Part shown: in pieces, positions 18,424 through 27,619 of the stretch
Layout of the letters: the number at the start of each line of letters is the position of its first letter
Position numbering within the stretch: position 1 is the first letter of the stretch
Source: JBJYIN01 sp046237015
Lineage (GTDB): Bacteria; Pseudomonadota; Gammaproteobacteria; Enterobacterales; Enterobacteriaceae
Direction of reading: 5' to 3'
Assembly: GCF_046237015.1 (NCBI RefSeq)
Contig: NZ_JBJYIN010000012.1
Coordinates: 82,804-146,803 of the forward strand
Length of the DNA stretch: 64,000 nt
Program-made: the position numbers and the translations under genes
Notes under the pieces: generated by a model
What the model saw: the letters and a program-made list of their open reading frames with translations, nothing else
Told to the model about the DNA's origin: nothing
Database searches by the model: none

Positions 18424-19464
18424 ATGCAATATCACCGTATTCCCCATAGCTCTTTAGAAGTCAGTGTGCTGGGCCTTGGCACGATGACCTTTGGCGAACA
18501 AAATAGTGAAGCCGAAGCGCACGCACAATTGGATCACGCCATTGCCGCAGGTGTTAACCTGATTGATACAGCAGAAATGTACCCTGTTCCACCACGTCCG
18601 GAAACCCAGGGGCTAACCGAAAGCTACATTGGTTCGTGGCTGAAATCCCGAGGTGGGCGCGAGAAGCTCATTATCGCGAGTAAGGTTGCTGGCCCCGTGC
18701 GTGGTAACGATAGTGCGATACGTCATCAGCAGGCATTGGATCGTAAGAACATCCGCGATGCACTGGATGCCAGTCTGACGCGCCTGAACACCGATTACAT
18801 CGATTTATACCAACTACATTGGCCACAGCGTCAAACCAACTGCTTTGGTAAGTTGTCATATCAATATACCGAGGACAAACCAGCGGTCACTTTGTTAGAA
18901 ACGCTGGAAGCTTTAAATGAACAGGTCAGAGCAGGTAAAATCCGCTACGTCGGCGTGTCCAATGAAACACCATGGGGCGTGATGCGCTATCTGCATCTGG
19001 CTGAAAAACACGACCTGCCGCGCATTGTGTCAATTCAAAATCCGTACAGCTTGCTCAACCGAAGTTTTGAAGTGGGACTGGCAGAAATCAGTCAGTACGA
19101 AGGGATTGAATTACTGGCGTACTCGTCGCTGGCTTTCGGAACGCTGACGGGAAAATACCTCAATGGTGCCAAACCAGCAGGAGCTCGTCATACCCTTTAC
19201 AGCCGTTTCACACGCTATACCGCACCTCATGCTCAACAGGCGACTGCCGAATATGTCGCACTGGCGCAGAAACATGGTTTAGACCCTGCACAAATGGCGC
19301 TGGCATTTGTTCGTCAGCAACCGTTTGTTGCAACAACACTATTGGGTGCCACATCGGTCGATCAGCTCAAGATTAATCTGGCAAGCCAGGAGCTAACGCT
19401 AAGCCGTGAGATTCTTGATGAACTGGAAGCTATTCACCGCCGATTTACGTTCCCGGCACCTTAA
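18424..19464 (+). CDS. tas: Aldo-keto reductase Tas
   Basis: A 346-residue NADPH-dependent aldo-keto reductase. It carries GTMTFGEQN, the catalytic D-x4-Y element in NLIDTAEMYPVPPRPETQG, DYIDLYQLHWPQR and GVSNETPWGVMRYL. E. coli Tas is also 346 residues and was found as a suppressor of tyrosine auxotrophy in starving cells; its natural substrate is unclear. I chose the ATG at 18424, just after AAGGAAGCTGGCA; the longer frame from 18256 adds 56 residues not found in the family. Confidence 0.95.
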   Translation: MQYHRIPHSSLEVSVLGLGTMTFGEQNSEAEAHAQLDHAIAAGVNLIDTAEMYPVPPRPETQGLTESYIGSWLKSRGGREKLIIASKVAGPVRGNDSAIRHQQALDRKNIRDALDASLTRLNTDYIDLYQLHWPQRQTNCFGKLSYQYTEDKPAVTLLETLEALNEQVRAGKIRYVGVSNETPWGVMRYLHLAEKHDLPRIVSIQNPYSLLNRSFEVGLAEISQYEGIELLAYSSLAFGTLTGKYLNGAKPAGARHTLYSRFTRYTAPHAQQATAEYVALAQKHGLDPAQMALAFVRQQPFVATTLLGATSVDQLKINLASQELTLSREILDELEAIHRRFTFPAP

Positions 19465-19473
19465 TCCCCCCAT

Positions 19474-19510
19474 AAACGCCTCACCCGTTGCGGGTGAGGC
19501 GTTTATTATT
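19474..19510 (+). terminator. Intrinsic terminator after tas
   Basis: A perfect 14-bp stem (AAACGCCTCACCCG and its complement, loop TTG) is followed by a T-rich tail (attatt). It lies nine bases past the tas stop codon and closes the mutH-tas backbone block before the leftward dcuC-like gene. Confidence 0.85.
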
Positions 19511-19584
19511 ACCATTGGTTACGACAGTTGGTTACTACACTTGCCGTACTTCGTTATTGGTGTCTTTCCTCTGGTTAAACGTCA

Positions 19585-20952
19585 TCATCCCAGATAAATA
19601 AACGTCATAACGAGATTAACGACTGCTGCAACCGCCATCGGAATCGCAGTACGTTTGACAATCTGGAACGGCGATACGTTGGCAATCCCTGCTATTGCGA
19701 CTATTGCGGCAGTAATGGGCGATACCGTTCGGCCAAAGCTGGTCATAATTTGCATTGGCAGAATGAGTGTCACCACATCTACTTTCAGGAACAGCGCTAT
19801 TTTTGGTGTTAACGCGGCGAAAGAAAAGAAAGCCGCATTACCCGACCCCATCAAAAACGCCGCCAGTGCGAGAATAATGCTCATAACGATAATCATCGCG
19901 GCGACACCGAAACCTGCATCCTGCGCTGCGCTGATCAACGTATCCACCGCGCCGACTTTCAACAAGCCATTAGCGAACACTTCACCGCAGACAATCAGCG
20001 AAACCACCAGCACAAATTGTTTACCCATTCCTTCAAAAAACAGCATAAAGCTGTCCATCACCGCTTTTGCACTTCTCAAACGCACATATTCAAACAGTAG
20101 CGCCACAACGGTGCTGATGATCATCGCAGTGGTAACATCCATTTTGATGCTGGAATGGAAAATAGGGCTAAAACCAATAATCAGAACCAATGGCACAACC
20201 GGAAGTAATGCATAAACCAAGGGTGGCCGACTGTGATCGTTATGATCGATCTTGTCTAACGTGTCCTGATTAAACACAAAACCTTCCCGTTTATCCCACC
20301 AACGTTGCGCCACAAAATGCGCTACGGCTACCGCCAGAATGATAGGGATAGTCACCGGCAACTGGTGCTGGACAAAATAGACCGCAGGATCGATACCTGC
20401 CGTTTTGGCCGCCATAATCACGTTACCCGAGCCAGGCCCATGATCGATAAACTGACAGGAACCGATCACCGCCAGTGCTGACAGCGGACTCACGCCAGTA
20501 CGAATCAGAATAGGATACATCGTCACCATCAACAACATACCAAGACCGGCATGGCTGGGAATGAAAATCACCAGTACCTGAGTCACAAAAAATGAGACCA
20601 CCAGCAATAAATAGGGAGAACGTACTGACTTCAGCGGCCTTTCAAAGACGGCAAACAACGCCTTGCTCGCCCCCACATGGTCCATATAACGTGAAAAACC
20701 GGCAATGGCCATCAACGTCAGCCCCAGTCCGGCCAAACGTGAACTTAACAGATCGCTGAATACCTTGAAGATATCGAAAAACTCAAAATTCGTTGTGGTT
20801 TTTTCCGGCAGCAACGGAGAAATATCAAACGCTACCGTTAATCCCATGAGTAACAATCCCCCCAGCAACAGAACCGGCTGGGGTTTATATCCTTTCGCCA
20901 ACATATAGATGACCAGAGCGGTCACCAATAATGCAAGAATGACACCGAGCAT
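19585..20952 (-). CDS. DcuC-family C4-dicarboxylate carrier
   Basis: A 455-residue membrane protein with about 12 hydrophobic segments. It belongs to the DcuC anaerobic C4-dicarboxylate carrier family, which moves fumarate, succinate, malate or aspartate. The ends of both repeats are recognisable: SSRLAGLGLTLMAIAGFSRYMDHVGASKAL (75-104), the MGSGNAAFFSFAALTPKIA loop, then SPFQIVKRTAIP. It is clearly divergent from E. coli DcuC, so I give no symbol. A good ribosome binding site (GAGGAAA) precedes the ATG at 20952. The downstream position in a MetC-like/DcuC unit suggests it carries the substrate or product of the enzymes at 21-26 kb. Confidence 0.82.
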   Translation of the reverse strand: MLGVILALLVTALVIYMLAKGYKPQPVLLLGGLLLMGLTVAFDISPLLPEKTTTNFEFFDIFKVFSDLLSSRLAGLGLTLMAIAGFSRYMDHVGASKALFAVFERPLKSVRSPYLLLVVSFFVTQVLVIFIPSHAGLGMLLMVTMYPILIRTGVSPLSALAVIGSCQFIDHGPGSGNVIMAAKTAGIDPAVYFVQHQLPVTIPIILAVAVAHFVAQRWWDKREGFVFNQDTLDKIDHNDHSRPPLVYALLPVVPLVLIIGFSPIFHSSIKMDVTTAMIISTVVALLFEYVRLRSAKAVMDSFMLFFEGMGKQFVLVVSLIVCGEVFANGLLKVGAVDTLISAAQDAGFGVAAMIIVMSIILALAAFLMGSGNAAFFSFAALTPKIALFLKVDVVTLILPMQIMTSFGRTVSPITAAIVAIAGIANVSPFQIVKRTAIPMAVAAVVNLVMTFIYLG

Positions 20953-21001
20953 AACGTTTCCTCATCTCAACAGAACTGAACACCGTCTATACCCGTCATA
21001 T

Positions 21002-21038
21002 TTCGAGCTGCATCCACGTCGCTTTTATGCAGCTCGAA
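21002..21038. repeat. Palindromic intergenic repeat
   Basis: Two perfect 12-base inverted arms (TTCGAGCTGCAT at 21002-21013, ATGCAGCTCGAA at 21027-21038) are separated by 13 bases. The element lies between two same-strand genes. Its sequence (cccgtcatatttcgagctgcat) resembles a short repeat that I recall as frequent in intergenic regions of Pectobacterium, Serratia and Yersinia. Only one copy is seen here. It may act as a transcript hairpin. Confidence 0.5.
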
Positions 21039-21092
21039 TGACCAAGGTATATACAGGCGTAGGAAGGAAAAACTCCCTTACGCCAGTGAAAA

Positions 21093-22265
21093 TCAGGCGT
21101 TCAACGCCCGGATCCCTTGTTGCAGATCGGCCAGCAGATCATTCACATCCTCCAACCCAATGTGGAAACGAATAAACTGCCCATGCTGGCTCCAGTCCGT
21201 CGCCGTACGAGCGCCGTTGACATTGGCTGGTAATACTAAACTTTCAAATCCTCCCCATGACGCCCCGATACCAAACAACGTCAAGGCATCAATAAAGGCC
21301 TCTGCGTGAGCCTGGGTATATTGAGATTTCAGCTCGATGGTCAACAAACCATTCGCTCCCTTGCAATCACGTTGATAGAGCTCATACCGTGGATGATCTT
21401 CCAACCCTGGGAAATACACTTTTTCAACTTCAGGACGCTGTTGTAGCCACTTCGCTACCGTCAACGCACTCTGTCCGTGAACAGAAAGTCGGGCACCGAG
21501 GGTCCTCATGCCGCGAAGAACTAACGAAACATCATCTGGGCTACATGCTTGCCCAATGGCTTCAGGCAGATCGCCAATCTGTTTCCATGCGGCTTCCGTC
21601 GCAACCATGATGCCCATCATCACATCGGAATGGCCGCACAGGTATTTGGTGGCAGCGATAACAGAAACATCAGCCCCTAACGCCAGCGGGTTATACAACC
21701 ATGCCGAGCCCCAGGTGTTATCTACTGCGACTGGAATACCGCGAGCATGGGCAATACGACAAATCTCTGGCAGATCCAGCATTTCATACAGCAAAGATCC
21801 TGGGGATTCAGCAAACACCAGTTGTGTTTCCGGGCGCAATTTTTCTTCAAAATCACTACCATCGGTTTTGAAAAAGTCATAACTGATTTTGTTTGGCTGT
21901 AAAAAGAGTTTGGCAATTTTACGAACAGGCTCATAAACAGAATCAGCGAACAATACGTGGCCACCAGCGTGGGCATAGCCCATAATGGTTACTGCGATAG
22001 CGGCCAGCCCGGTTGAAAATAACTGGGCGCGATAGCCACCTTCCAATTCAGTCACAAGCGATTCAAGTGCAAAGGTCGTCTCCGTACCGCGGGCTCCGTA
22101 GCTGAGCAAGCGTTCAGTTTCTCTACGGTTACGCACATCTCGCCAAGTCGAAAGGGAATCAAAAAGAATCGTACTGGCTCTCATTACGGGTGGGTTGACC
22201 GGACCAATGCTACGGGACTGTCCTCTACCGCCGTGAATAAGTCGGGTTTTAGGCTGTTGGCTCAT
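21093..22265 (-). CDS. MetC-like PLP-dependent C-S lyase (Cys/Met metabolism family)
   Basis: A 390-residue fold-type I PLP enzyme of the cystathionine beta-lyase family. It shows SYGARGTETTFALESLVTELEGG, the PLP-ring stacking LFADSVYEP, the aspartate site VDNTWGSAW (191-199) and the Schiff-base lysine K207 in AATKYLCGHSDVMMG. The start at 22265 follows GAGGAG at -8; the frame extends 12 codons further but would include that ribosome binding site. It is divergent from the lyase at 22851 and lies upstream of the DcuC-like carrier. The substrate is unknown; cystathionine or another cysteine S-conjugate is plausible. It need not be the housekeeping metC. Confidence 0.85.
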   Translation of the reverse strand: MSQQPKTRLIHGGRGQSRSIGPVNPPVMRASTILFDSLSTWRDVRNRRETERLLSYGARGTETTFALESLVTELEGGYRAQLFSTGLAAIAVTIMGYAHAGGHVLFADSVYEPVRKIAKLFLQPNKISYDFFKTDGSDFEEKLRPETQLVFAESPGSLLYEMLDLPEICRIAHARGIPVAVDNTWGSAWLYNPLALGADVSVIAATKYLCGHSDVMMGIMVATEAAWKQIGDLPEAIGQACSPDDVSLVLRGMRTLGARLSVHGQSALTVAKWLQQRPEVEKVYFPGLEDHPRYELYQRDCKGANGLLTIELKSQYTQAHAEAFIDALTLFGIGASWGGFESLVLPANVNGARTATDWSQHGQFIRFHIGLEDVNDLLADLQQGIRALNA

Positions 22266-22850
22266 TATTATTTTCTCCTCGATATACAGTATTTTTTGCA
22301 TATTGAGTCATCACCCGGTTTTGAAAATTGTTATAAAAAAGCAAAAGAAATACTCTGGCACCTAAAAAGTGCTTTTAATTATTTTCAAACCAGAAATGAT
22401 TCAATATATCCAGACTATCTATTTTGAACCTACCACTGAATAATTCGATTAAAAACCGGGTGAAAACAAAATATAGATCCTCGTCGCAATTTAAAACATT
22501 AATTAAATTAAACGACATTAAAGAACAGCTTATGATTATATTTAATTAAATAAAAAACAATGAGTTACACAAAACCAAAAACAAATAAACAACATTAAAT
22601 TCACAGTAAAATCAACAACCAGCCATACAAAAAACAAATATTAGATATTTTAAAAAACACTCCAATATTACTAATGTAATATCACTAACCAAGGTCTTGA
22701 TCATCTTTCATTATTATTAGAAACTAAATTCAACATGGATATATAACTCCATCAAAAACCATAAGCCTTTCATATATTAGCAATGCGTATTTCGGTGAAT
22801 GCTTTCACCGATCTGTTTTTTAAACGAATCCATTATCAGGAGATAAAAGT
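22266..22850. other. Divergent regulatory region of the lyase locus
   Basis: 585 bases of very AT-rich sequence between the MetC-like gene (leftward) and the lyase (rightward). It must hold both promoters. The hairpin-like cggtgaatgctttcaccg at 22793-22810 sits close to the lyase start. A ribosome binding site (AGGAGA) lies at 22838-22843. No ORF worth reporting. The LysR protein encoded at 25851 would be the natural candidate to bind here. Confidence 0.45.
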
Positions 22851-24218
22851 ATGTCTACGAGCGTTTTTGATTCTGTCCTGCTAAAAAATTTATGGTCCAC
22901 GGAAGAAATGCGTCAGGTTTTTTCTGATGATGTACGTATGCAAATGTGGCTGGACTATGAAGCCGCACTCGCTATCGAACAGGCTCAACTGGGAATCATC
23001 CCTCAGGAAGCTGCTGATGAAATTGTCGCCTGCGCAAAAATTGAACGCATGGACATGAATTTCATCCTTGAACAAGTGCGCCTGACCAAGCATCCCTTGG
23101 TACCGACAATTCGTGGCCTCGAACACGCCTGTGGCAATGGTTTCGGCGAATATGTGCATTTTGGGCCCACCACGCAAGACGTGATGGATACCGGGATGGT
23201 GCTACAGTTTAAAATGGCGCAAAACATCTTTCTGCGCGACCTGAAGATCATTGGTCGTTCTCTACTGACGCTATCGGAACAGCACCGTAATACGTCCATG
23301 GCGGGACGGACGTTGGCTCTACAGGCCATTCCTATCACATTCGGCCACAAAACGGCGATTTGGCTGGCAGAACTGATGCGCCATCATGAACGATTGGTTC
23401 AATTGGCTCCACGTCTGTTTGTCGGCAGCGTTGTCGGTGCCGTAGGAACAAAAGCATCGTTCGGTGAACAGGCTGATGAACTGGAAAAACGCGTACTGTC
23501 ACGTCTGGGTTTGGGCGTTCCAGAAATCTCCTGGCAACCTGCTCGTGACCGCTTCTGCGAATATGGCATGGTGCTCGGAATGATCTCCGCAACGCTAGGT
23601 AAAATCGCGAATGAAATCCTGCTATTAGCACACAATGAATTTGATGAAGTGGCTGAGCCCTTCGATAAAGGGCAAGTTGGCTCTTCCACGATGCCGCATA
23701 AACGTAACCCGGCCATTACCGAAAACGCGTCATGCGTTAGTAACACACTGAAAGGCAACGTCTCCATTTTGCTTGATTTGATGAAACATCAGCACGAACG
23801 TGATGGCGCTATCTGGAAAATGGAATGGAAAGTTCTGCCAGAAATCTGCCTGATGCTCTCGGTGATTATGGATAACATGAAGTTCACGCTGTCTGGATTG
23901 ATCGTGAAAAAGGACAAGATGCGGAAAAATCTCGATCTTCTCGGCGGCTTTATGCTGGCAGAACGCGTCATGTTTGCCCTATCAGAAAAAGTAGGCAAAC
24001 AAACCGCTCATGAGCTGGTATATGAAGCGTCAATGCATGGTCTGGAAGAGGGGGGCACCTTTGCTCAGGCGCTCTCTGAAGATAAACGAATCCAGGAGGT
24101 ACTGACACAACAAGAATTGGACGCCGTTCTGGATCCGACCACTTATGTCGGCAATGCACCGGAACAAATCGATCATCTCGTCGCTCAGGTGAAAGCCAGC
24201 GGTTGGTTAGACAAATAA
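22851..24218 (+). CDS. Aspartase/fumarase-superfamily lyase (adenylosuccinate lyase-like), candidate S-(2-succino) or iminodisuccinate lyase
   Basis: A 455-residue lyase with the superfamily signature GSSTMPHKRNP at 277-287; S279 lies in the mobile catalytic loop. HFGPTTQDVMDTG (103-115) and VGSVVGAVGTKASFG (191-205) supply the other two active-site regions. Members eliminate fumarate from C-N, C-O or C-S adducts, or cleave carboxymuconates. It is too unlike PurB and ArgH to be either. It is followed by an MmgE/PrpD gene. That pairing recalls two known systems: iminodisuccinate degradation (lyase plus MmgE/PrpD epimerase in Agrobacterium) and S-(2-succino)cysteine breakdown (2SL lyase, described from Dickeya dadantii, with YxeQ of the MmgE/PrpD family). 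The substrate assignment is inference. Confidence 0.75.
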   Translation: MSTSVFDSVLLKNLWSTEEMRQVFSDDVRMQMWLDYEAALAIEQAQLGIIPQEAADEIVACAKIERMDMNFILEQVRLTKHPLVPTIRGLEHACGNGFGEYVHFGPTTQDVMDTGMVLQFKMAQNIFLRDLKIIGRSLLTLSEQHRNTSMAGRTLALQAIPITFGHKTAIWLAELMRHHERLVQLAPRLFVGSVVGAVGTKASFGEQADELEKRVLSRLGLGVPEISWQPARDRFCEYGMVLGMISATLGKIANEILLLAHNEFDEVAEPFDKGQVGSSTMPHKRNPAITENASCVSNTLKGNVSILLDLMKHQHERDGAIWKMEWKVLPEICLMLSVIMDNMKFTLSGLIVKKDKMRKNLDLLGGFMLAERVMFALSEKVGKQTAHELVYEASMHGLEEGGTFAQALSEDKRIQEVLTQQELDAVLDPTTYVGNAPEQIDHLVAQVKASGWLDK

Positions 24219-24265
24219 GTCTTTACGCCTGAATACTCGTTATCCGTGAATTAACGGTTGATCCA

Positions 24266-24299
24266 GGAATAACGGGGCTGTATCCGGCTCCGTTATTCC
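24266..24299 (+). promoter_or_regulatory. Intercistronic hairpin between the lyase and MmgE/PrpD genes
   Basis: Inverted arms GGAATAACGG (24266-24275) and CCGTTATTCC (24290-24299) form a 10-bp perfect stem with an inner GGC/GGC-rich loop. No T-run follows, so this is not a standard terminator. It may stabilise the upstream mRNA or tune expression of the downstream gene. Confidence 0.45.
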
Positions 24300-24365
24300 T
24301 CTGCACTCACCCGTCTTGCCACGCGAGCGCCACACGCCCTATCAGGAACATCTGGAACCCGAACC

Positions 24366-25748
24366 ATGACCTACAGCGAACAATTAAGCCAATTCATCAC
24401 CACCCTGAGTTTTGAAAACATTCCGTCCCCTGTCATCGAACGGGCAAAACTACACCTCCTGGATACACTGGGCGTCGCACTGGCGGGATCGATACAAGAG
24501 AACGGCATCAATGGCCGCAACGGTTTAAACGCCATGCCCAACACCGGGGGAAAATGTCACGTCTGGGGAAGCCAGTTCAAACTTTCGCCAGCTTATGCCG
24601 CGTTGGCTAACGGCATTGCTGCTCATGCTCTGGATTTCGATGACACTCATACAGATTCTATTGTCCATGGTAGTGCGGTACTGACGCCGCTAGTCATGGC
24701 ATTAGCGGAAGATCTGGAAATTGACGGGAAATCGCTGTTGACGGCATACATTGCAGGATGGGAAGTCGCCGCCAGAGTAGGTATGGCATCAAAAGGTGGG
24801 TTCCATAAGCGCGGTTTCCATTCTACCGCCATTGGCGGCATCTTCGGCGCCGTTTGCAGCAGCGCATACTTACTCAAATTGACACCACAAGCGTGCGCAC
24901 ATGCGATAGGTTTGGCCGGAAGCCAGGCTGCCGGAATCGCAGAGTACCTCACCAACAGTTCCGCAGCCAAATGCTTCCATGCAGGTTGGGCCGCCCATTC
25001 AGGCATACTTTCCGCTTATCTGGCTAACAGTGGGCTAACCGGACCATTGACGCTTTTTGAAGGTCGCTACGGTCTCTATGTTACTCATGGCATACAACAA
25101 GAAGCCGTTCCACAAGACGTTTGTACTGATTTAGGCCAACGCTGGGAAATGCTGCGCGTATCGATCAAGCCTTACCCATGTTGCCACTTTGCTCATGCGA
25201 CCGTAGATTGTGCCAGAATGCTGCGCCAGGATGGTGTGTTGCCTGAAGATATCGAGCACATCCATTGCGTGGTCGATCCCATCGCCGCCGCGTTAATCTG
25301 TGAACCACCGGAAACCAAATTCGAACCGAATACGCCATATGCCGCCAAATTCAGCCTTCCCTATCTGGTTGCCTCCGGCATGATCGACGATCGTCTTAAC
25401 CTGACATCATTTCAGCCACAACAGTTAATCCGCGCCGATGTGAAGGCATTGGCGAAACGCGTGTCTTACCGTTATTGCGAAGCAGGTGAAATCCCCTTCC
25501 CGACTTACTTCCCTGGATTTATCGACGTTACGTTGAAAAACGGCTCGGTTATGACCAAGCGATTGGATATCAATTATGGTAATCCAGAAAATCCAATGAA
25601 ACGTAGCGATGTCGAACAGAAATTCCGGGACAACGCCAGCCATGTTCTGACTGAACAAGCAATAGAAAAAGTAATTGAGTTGGTAGCAAAGATTGAACAC
25701 CAGCCAGTAGCCGAACTCGCCGAATGGCTCACACGCGTAAAACCGTAA
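24366..25748 (+). CDS. MmgE/PrpD family protein
   Basis: A 460-residue member of the MmgE/PrpD fold, which includes 2-methylcitrate dehydratase, cis-aconitate decarboxylase, iminodisuccinate epimerase and YxeQ. Family motifs seen are LHLLDTLGVALAGS (29-42), ANGIAAHALDFDDTH (82-96), the VARVGMASKGGFHKRGFHSTAIGG region and IKPYPCCHFAHATVD (261-275). The absence of a prpBC context argues against methylcitrate metabolism. It follows the lyase by 147 bases and is closed by a terminator. An epimerase or hydratase acting on a C4-dicarboxylate adduct is the best contextual guess. Confidence 0.8.
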   Translation: MTYSEQLSQFITTLSFENIPSPVIERAKLHLLDTLGVALAGSIQENGINGRNGLNAMPNTGGKCHVWGSQFKLSPAYAALANGIAAHALDFDDTHTDSIVHGSAVLTPLVMALAEDLEIDGKSLLTAYIAGWEVAARVGMASKGGFHKRGFHSTAIGGIFGAVCSSAYLLKLTPQACAHAIGLAGSQAAGIAEYLTNSSAAKCFHAGWAAHSGILSAYLANSGLTGPLTLFEGRYGLYVTHGIQQEAVPQDVCTDLGQRWEMLRVSIKPYPCCHFAHATVDCARMLRQDGVLPEDIEHIHCVVDPIAAALICEPPETKFEPNTPYAAKFSLPYLVASGMIDDRLNLTSFQPQQLIRADVKALAKRVSYRYCEAGEIPFPTYFPGFIDVTLKNGSVMTKRLDINYGNPENPMKRSDVEQKFRDNASHVLTEQAIEKVIELVAKIEHQPVAELAEWLTRVKP

Positions 25749-25791
25749 GACAGCATTCCAACAATAATAAGCAGTTTCCACGATACCCTTT

Positions 25792-25828
25792 GCCCTTATC
25801 TATTGCTAACCAGGATAAGGGCTTTTTT
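25792..25828 (+). terminator. Intrinsic terminator after the MmgE/PrpD gene
   Basis: Nine-base arms GCCCTTATC and GATAAGGGC with a 13-base loop, followed by six Ts, form a standard Rho-independent terminator. It lies between convergent genes. Confidence 0.88.
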
Positions 25829-25850
25829 ATAACGAAATATCGCTCCGGCA

Positions 25851-26726
25851 TTACATAAACGAATTCTCACCGCGTAACGATTCAAACAGCACTTTGGCCG
25901 CCTTCTGTTGGCTATTATTGCGCATATACAGGTTGTACTTAATATCCGGTAAATGGGGTAAACCGTCTGCTTCGCCCAGCACCTTTAGATCGTCACCCAG
26001 CAATTCAAGCGAACGTGCCATCACGCCTAAACCAGCACGGACTGCCGCTCTGGCACCGGATAATGTGGTGGCTACATAGGCAATTCGCCAGGGAATACCG
26101 GCCTGATCGAGGTGGGTAATCGCCATATTGCGATAAGTGCTAGGTTCATCCAACGCGACTAATGGCAGGGGGTTATCAAGCGTAAATTCATAATTAGCGC
26201 CACAAAACCATAGCGATGGCGAAGCTCTTAACACCAAACTGGGGTAGTCGACACTTTCAACCGTAGAAATGGCCATATCCACTTCATCATTTTTCAGCAT
26301 CTCCATCAAAAACGGACTGCGTTTAACCACAATCTCAATAACCAACCGTGGATAAGCCTTTGAAAAACGAGACAGCAACTCAGGTAAAATCGTATCTGCC
26401 GTATCATCGGGTGAACCGATGCGCAGCACGCCATCGACATCGTCATACATCAGCGACAGCCAAGCCTCATCATTCAAACGAAGGATGCGGCGCGCATACC
26501 CCAGCATTTTCACGCCGTGCTCAGTCAGCGCTTTATTACGCCCATTACGCCCAAACAACTCTTTACCGACCAATGATTCCAGACGCTGCATTTGTTGGCT
26601 AACAGCAGACTGCGTCCGATGCACAGATTCCGCTGCGGCAGCAAAACTATTTCCGTCAACAACAGCAATGAAGGTGCGCAGTAAATCCAACTCCAGGTTT
26701 GGAATAGAACGTTTCATATGTTCCAT
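25851..26726 (-). CDS. LysR-type transcriptional regulator
   Basis: A 291-residue LysR-type regulator. The winged helix-turn-helix occupies about residues 10-70 (LELDLLRTFIAVVDGNSFAAAAESVHRTQSAVSQQMQRLE), and the rest is a periplasmic-binding-protein-like effector domain. It has no symbol I can defend. It is convergent with the lyase-MmgE/PrpD operon and is the only regulator in the accessory block 19.6-26.7 kb, so control of that block is likely but unproven. A second in-frame ATG at 26717 is an alternative start. Confidence 0.88.
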   Translation of the reverse strand: MEHMKRSIPNLELDLLRTFIAVVDGNSFAAAAESVHRTQSAVSQQMQRLESLVGKELFGRNGRNKALTEHGVKMLGYARRILRLNDEAWLSLMYDDVDGVLRIGSPDDTADTILPELLSRFSKAYPRLVIEIVVKRSPFLMEMLKNDEVDMAISTVESVDYPSLVLRASPSLWFCGANYEFTLDNPLPLVALDEPSTYRNMAITHLDQAGIPWRIAYVATTLSGARAAVRAGLGVMARSLELLGDDLKVLGEADGLPHLPDIKYNLYMRNNSQQKAAKVLFESLRGENSFM

Positions 26727-26796
26727 AGTGCAACTCGTAAACGGTAATCAAAAAATGACGTTAAAAGTCTGACAGTCCAAATAGCAACCGCCTCAG

Positions 26797-27507
26797 CTAA
26801 AGAGACTGCAATAAACGTTTTCGCTCATTCTCCAGCGACGTGACTCGACTGCACACATCACGGCCAAAACGCTGAAACTCCATTTCCTGATTATTCCATT
26901 CGGTCTGAATCGCTTGCTGCAAGCCACCGAGGTTGCCCATCATCGCCTGCAATGGGTTACCGCCGCTGGACATTTGTTTTACCCCCATTTCATTCAGACT
27001 GTCCTGCAAAACGCCGCCTATACTCTGTTGCACAAGCTGTTTACCATCCTGCTCAACCTGTTTGATCGCCTGATGGTGAAAGGTTAATCCATCGTTACGG
27101 TGCTCAATGATGCGATTCATCTGTTGCTTGAGCTGCTTATCCAACGTCGTCAACCGGTTACGCACATTACTATCGCTCCCCAGTTCCTGGACAATTATTT
27201 TATCCAGCGCGACTCGCGCTTTTTCCAGATGTTGATAAGCGCCCTGATCAATCCATGGGATTTGCTGACGCAGATTAGCCTGATAGGACTGCGATAGCTG
27301 ACGCTGTGAAGCATTGAGCGTGAGTGGCGAGCCATTACGAACGATGTCGCCTTGTGGTGAAATCTGTAAATTCCCGCTGGCTCCAACCACCTGTACAGAC
27401 TGAGGGCTAATAATGATATCGTCCTGCGGATTAACACTACATTGGTATTCGGCCTGAGCGTGCCAGGACAATAACATCAGTAAACCGAAAGCTATTTTAC
27501 GCAACAT
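26797..27507 (-). CDS. yggN: DUF2884 family protein YggN
   Basis: A 236-residue secreted protein with a signal peptide (MLRKIAFGLLMLLSWHAQA). The mature part begins EYQCSVNPQDDIIISPQ and is rich in Q, with long helical stretches. The ATG at 27507 is preceded by CAGGAGAAAAT. The longer frame from 27666 overlaps yggL and is rejected. E. coli has yggN-yggL-trmB in the same order. The function is unknown. Confidence 0.9.
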   Translation of the reverse strand: MLRKIAFGLLMLLSWHAQAEYQCSVNPQDDIIISPQSVQVVGASGNLQISPQGDIVRNGSPLTLNASQRQLSQSYQANLRQQIPWIDQGAYQHLEKARVALDKIIVQELGSDSNVRNRLTTLDKQLKQQMNRIIEHRNDGLTFHHQAIKQVEQDGKQLVQQSIGGVLQDSLNEMGVKQMSSGGNPLQAMMGNLGGLQQAIQTEWNNQEMEFQRFGRDVCSRVTSLENERKRLLQSL

Positions 27508-27619
27508 ATTTTCTCCTGAAGAAAACAACGACAGCGGCAGAAAAGAGACAATCGCCCAGAATACGGCAGATAATGCCGGAACCCCAACGGCTCGGGCATT
27601 ATCGGACTCAGGAAAGAAA

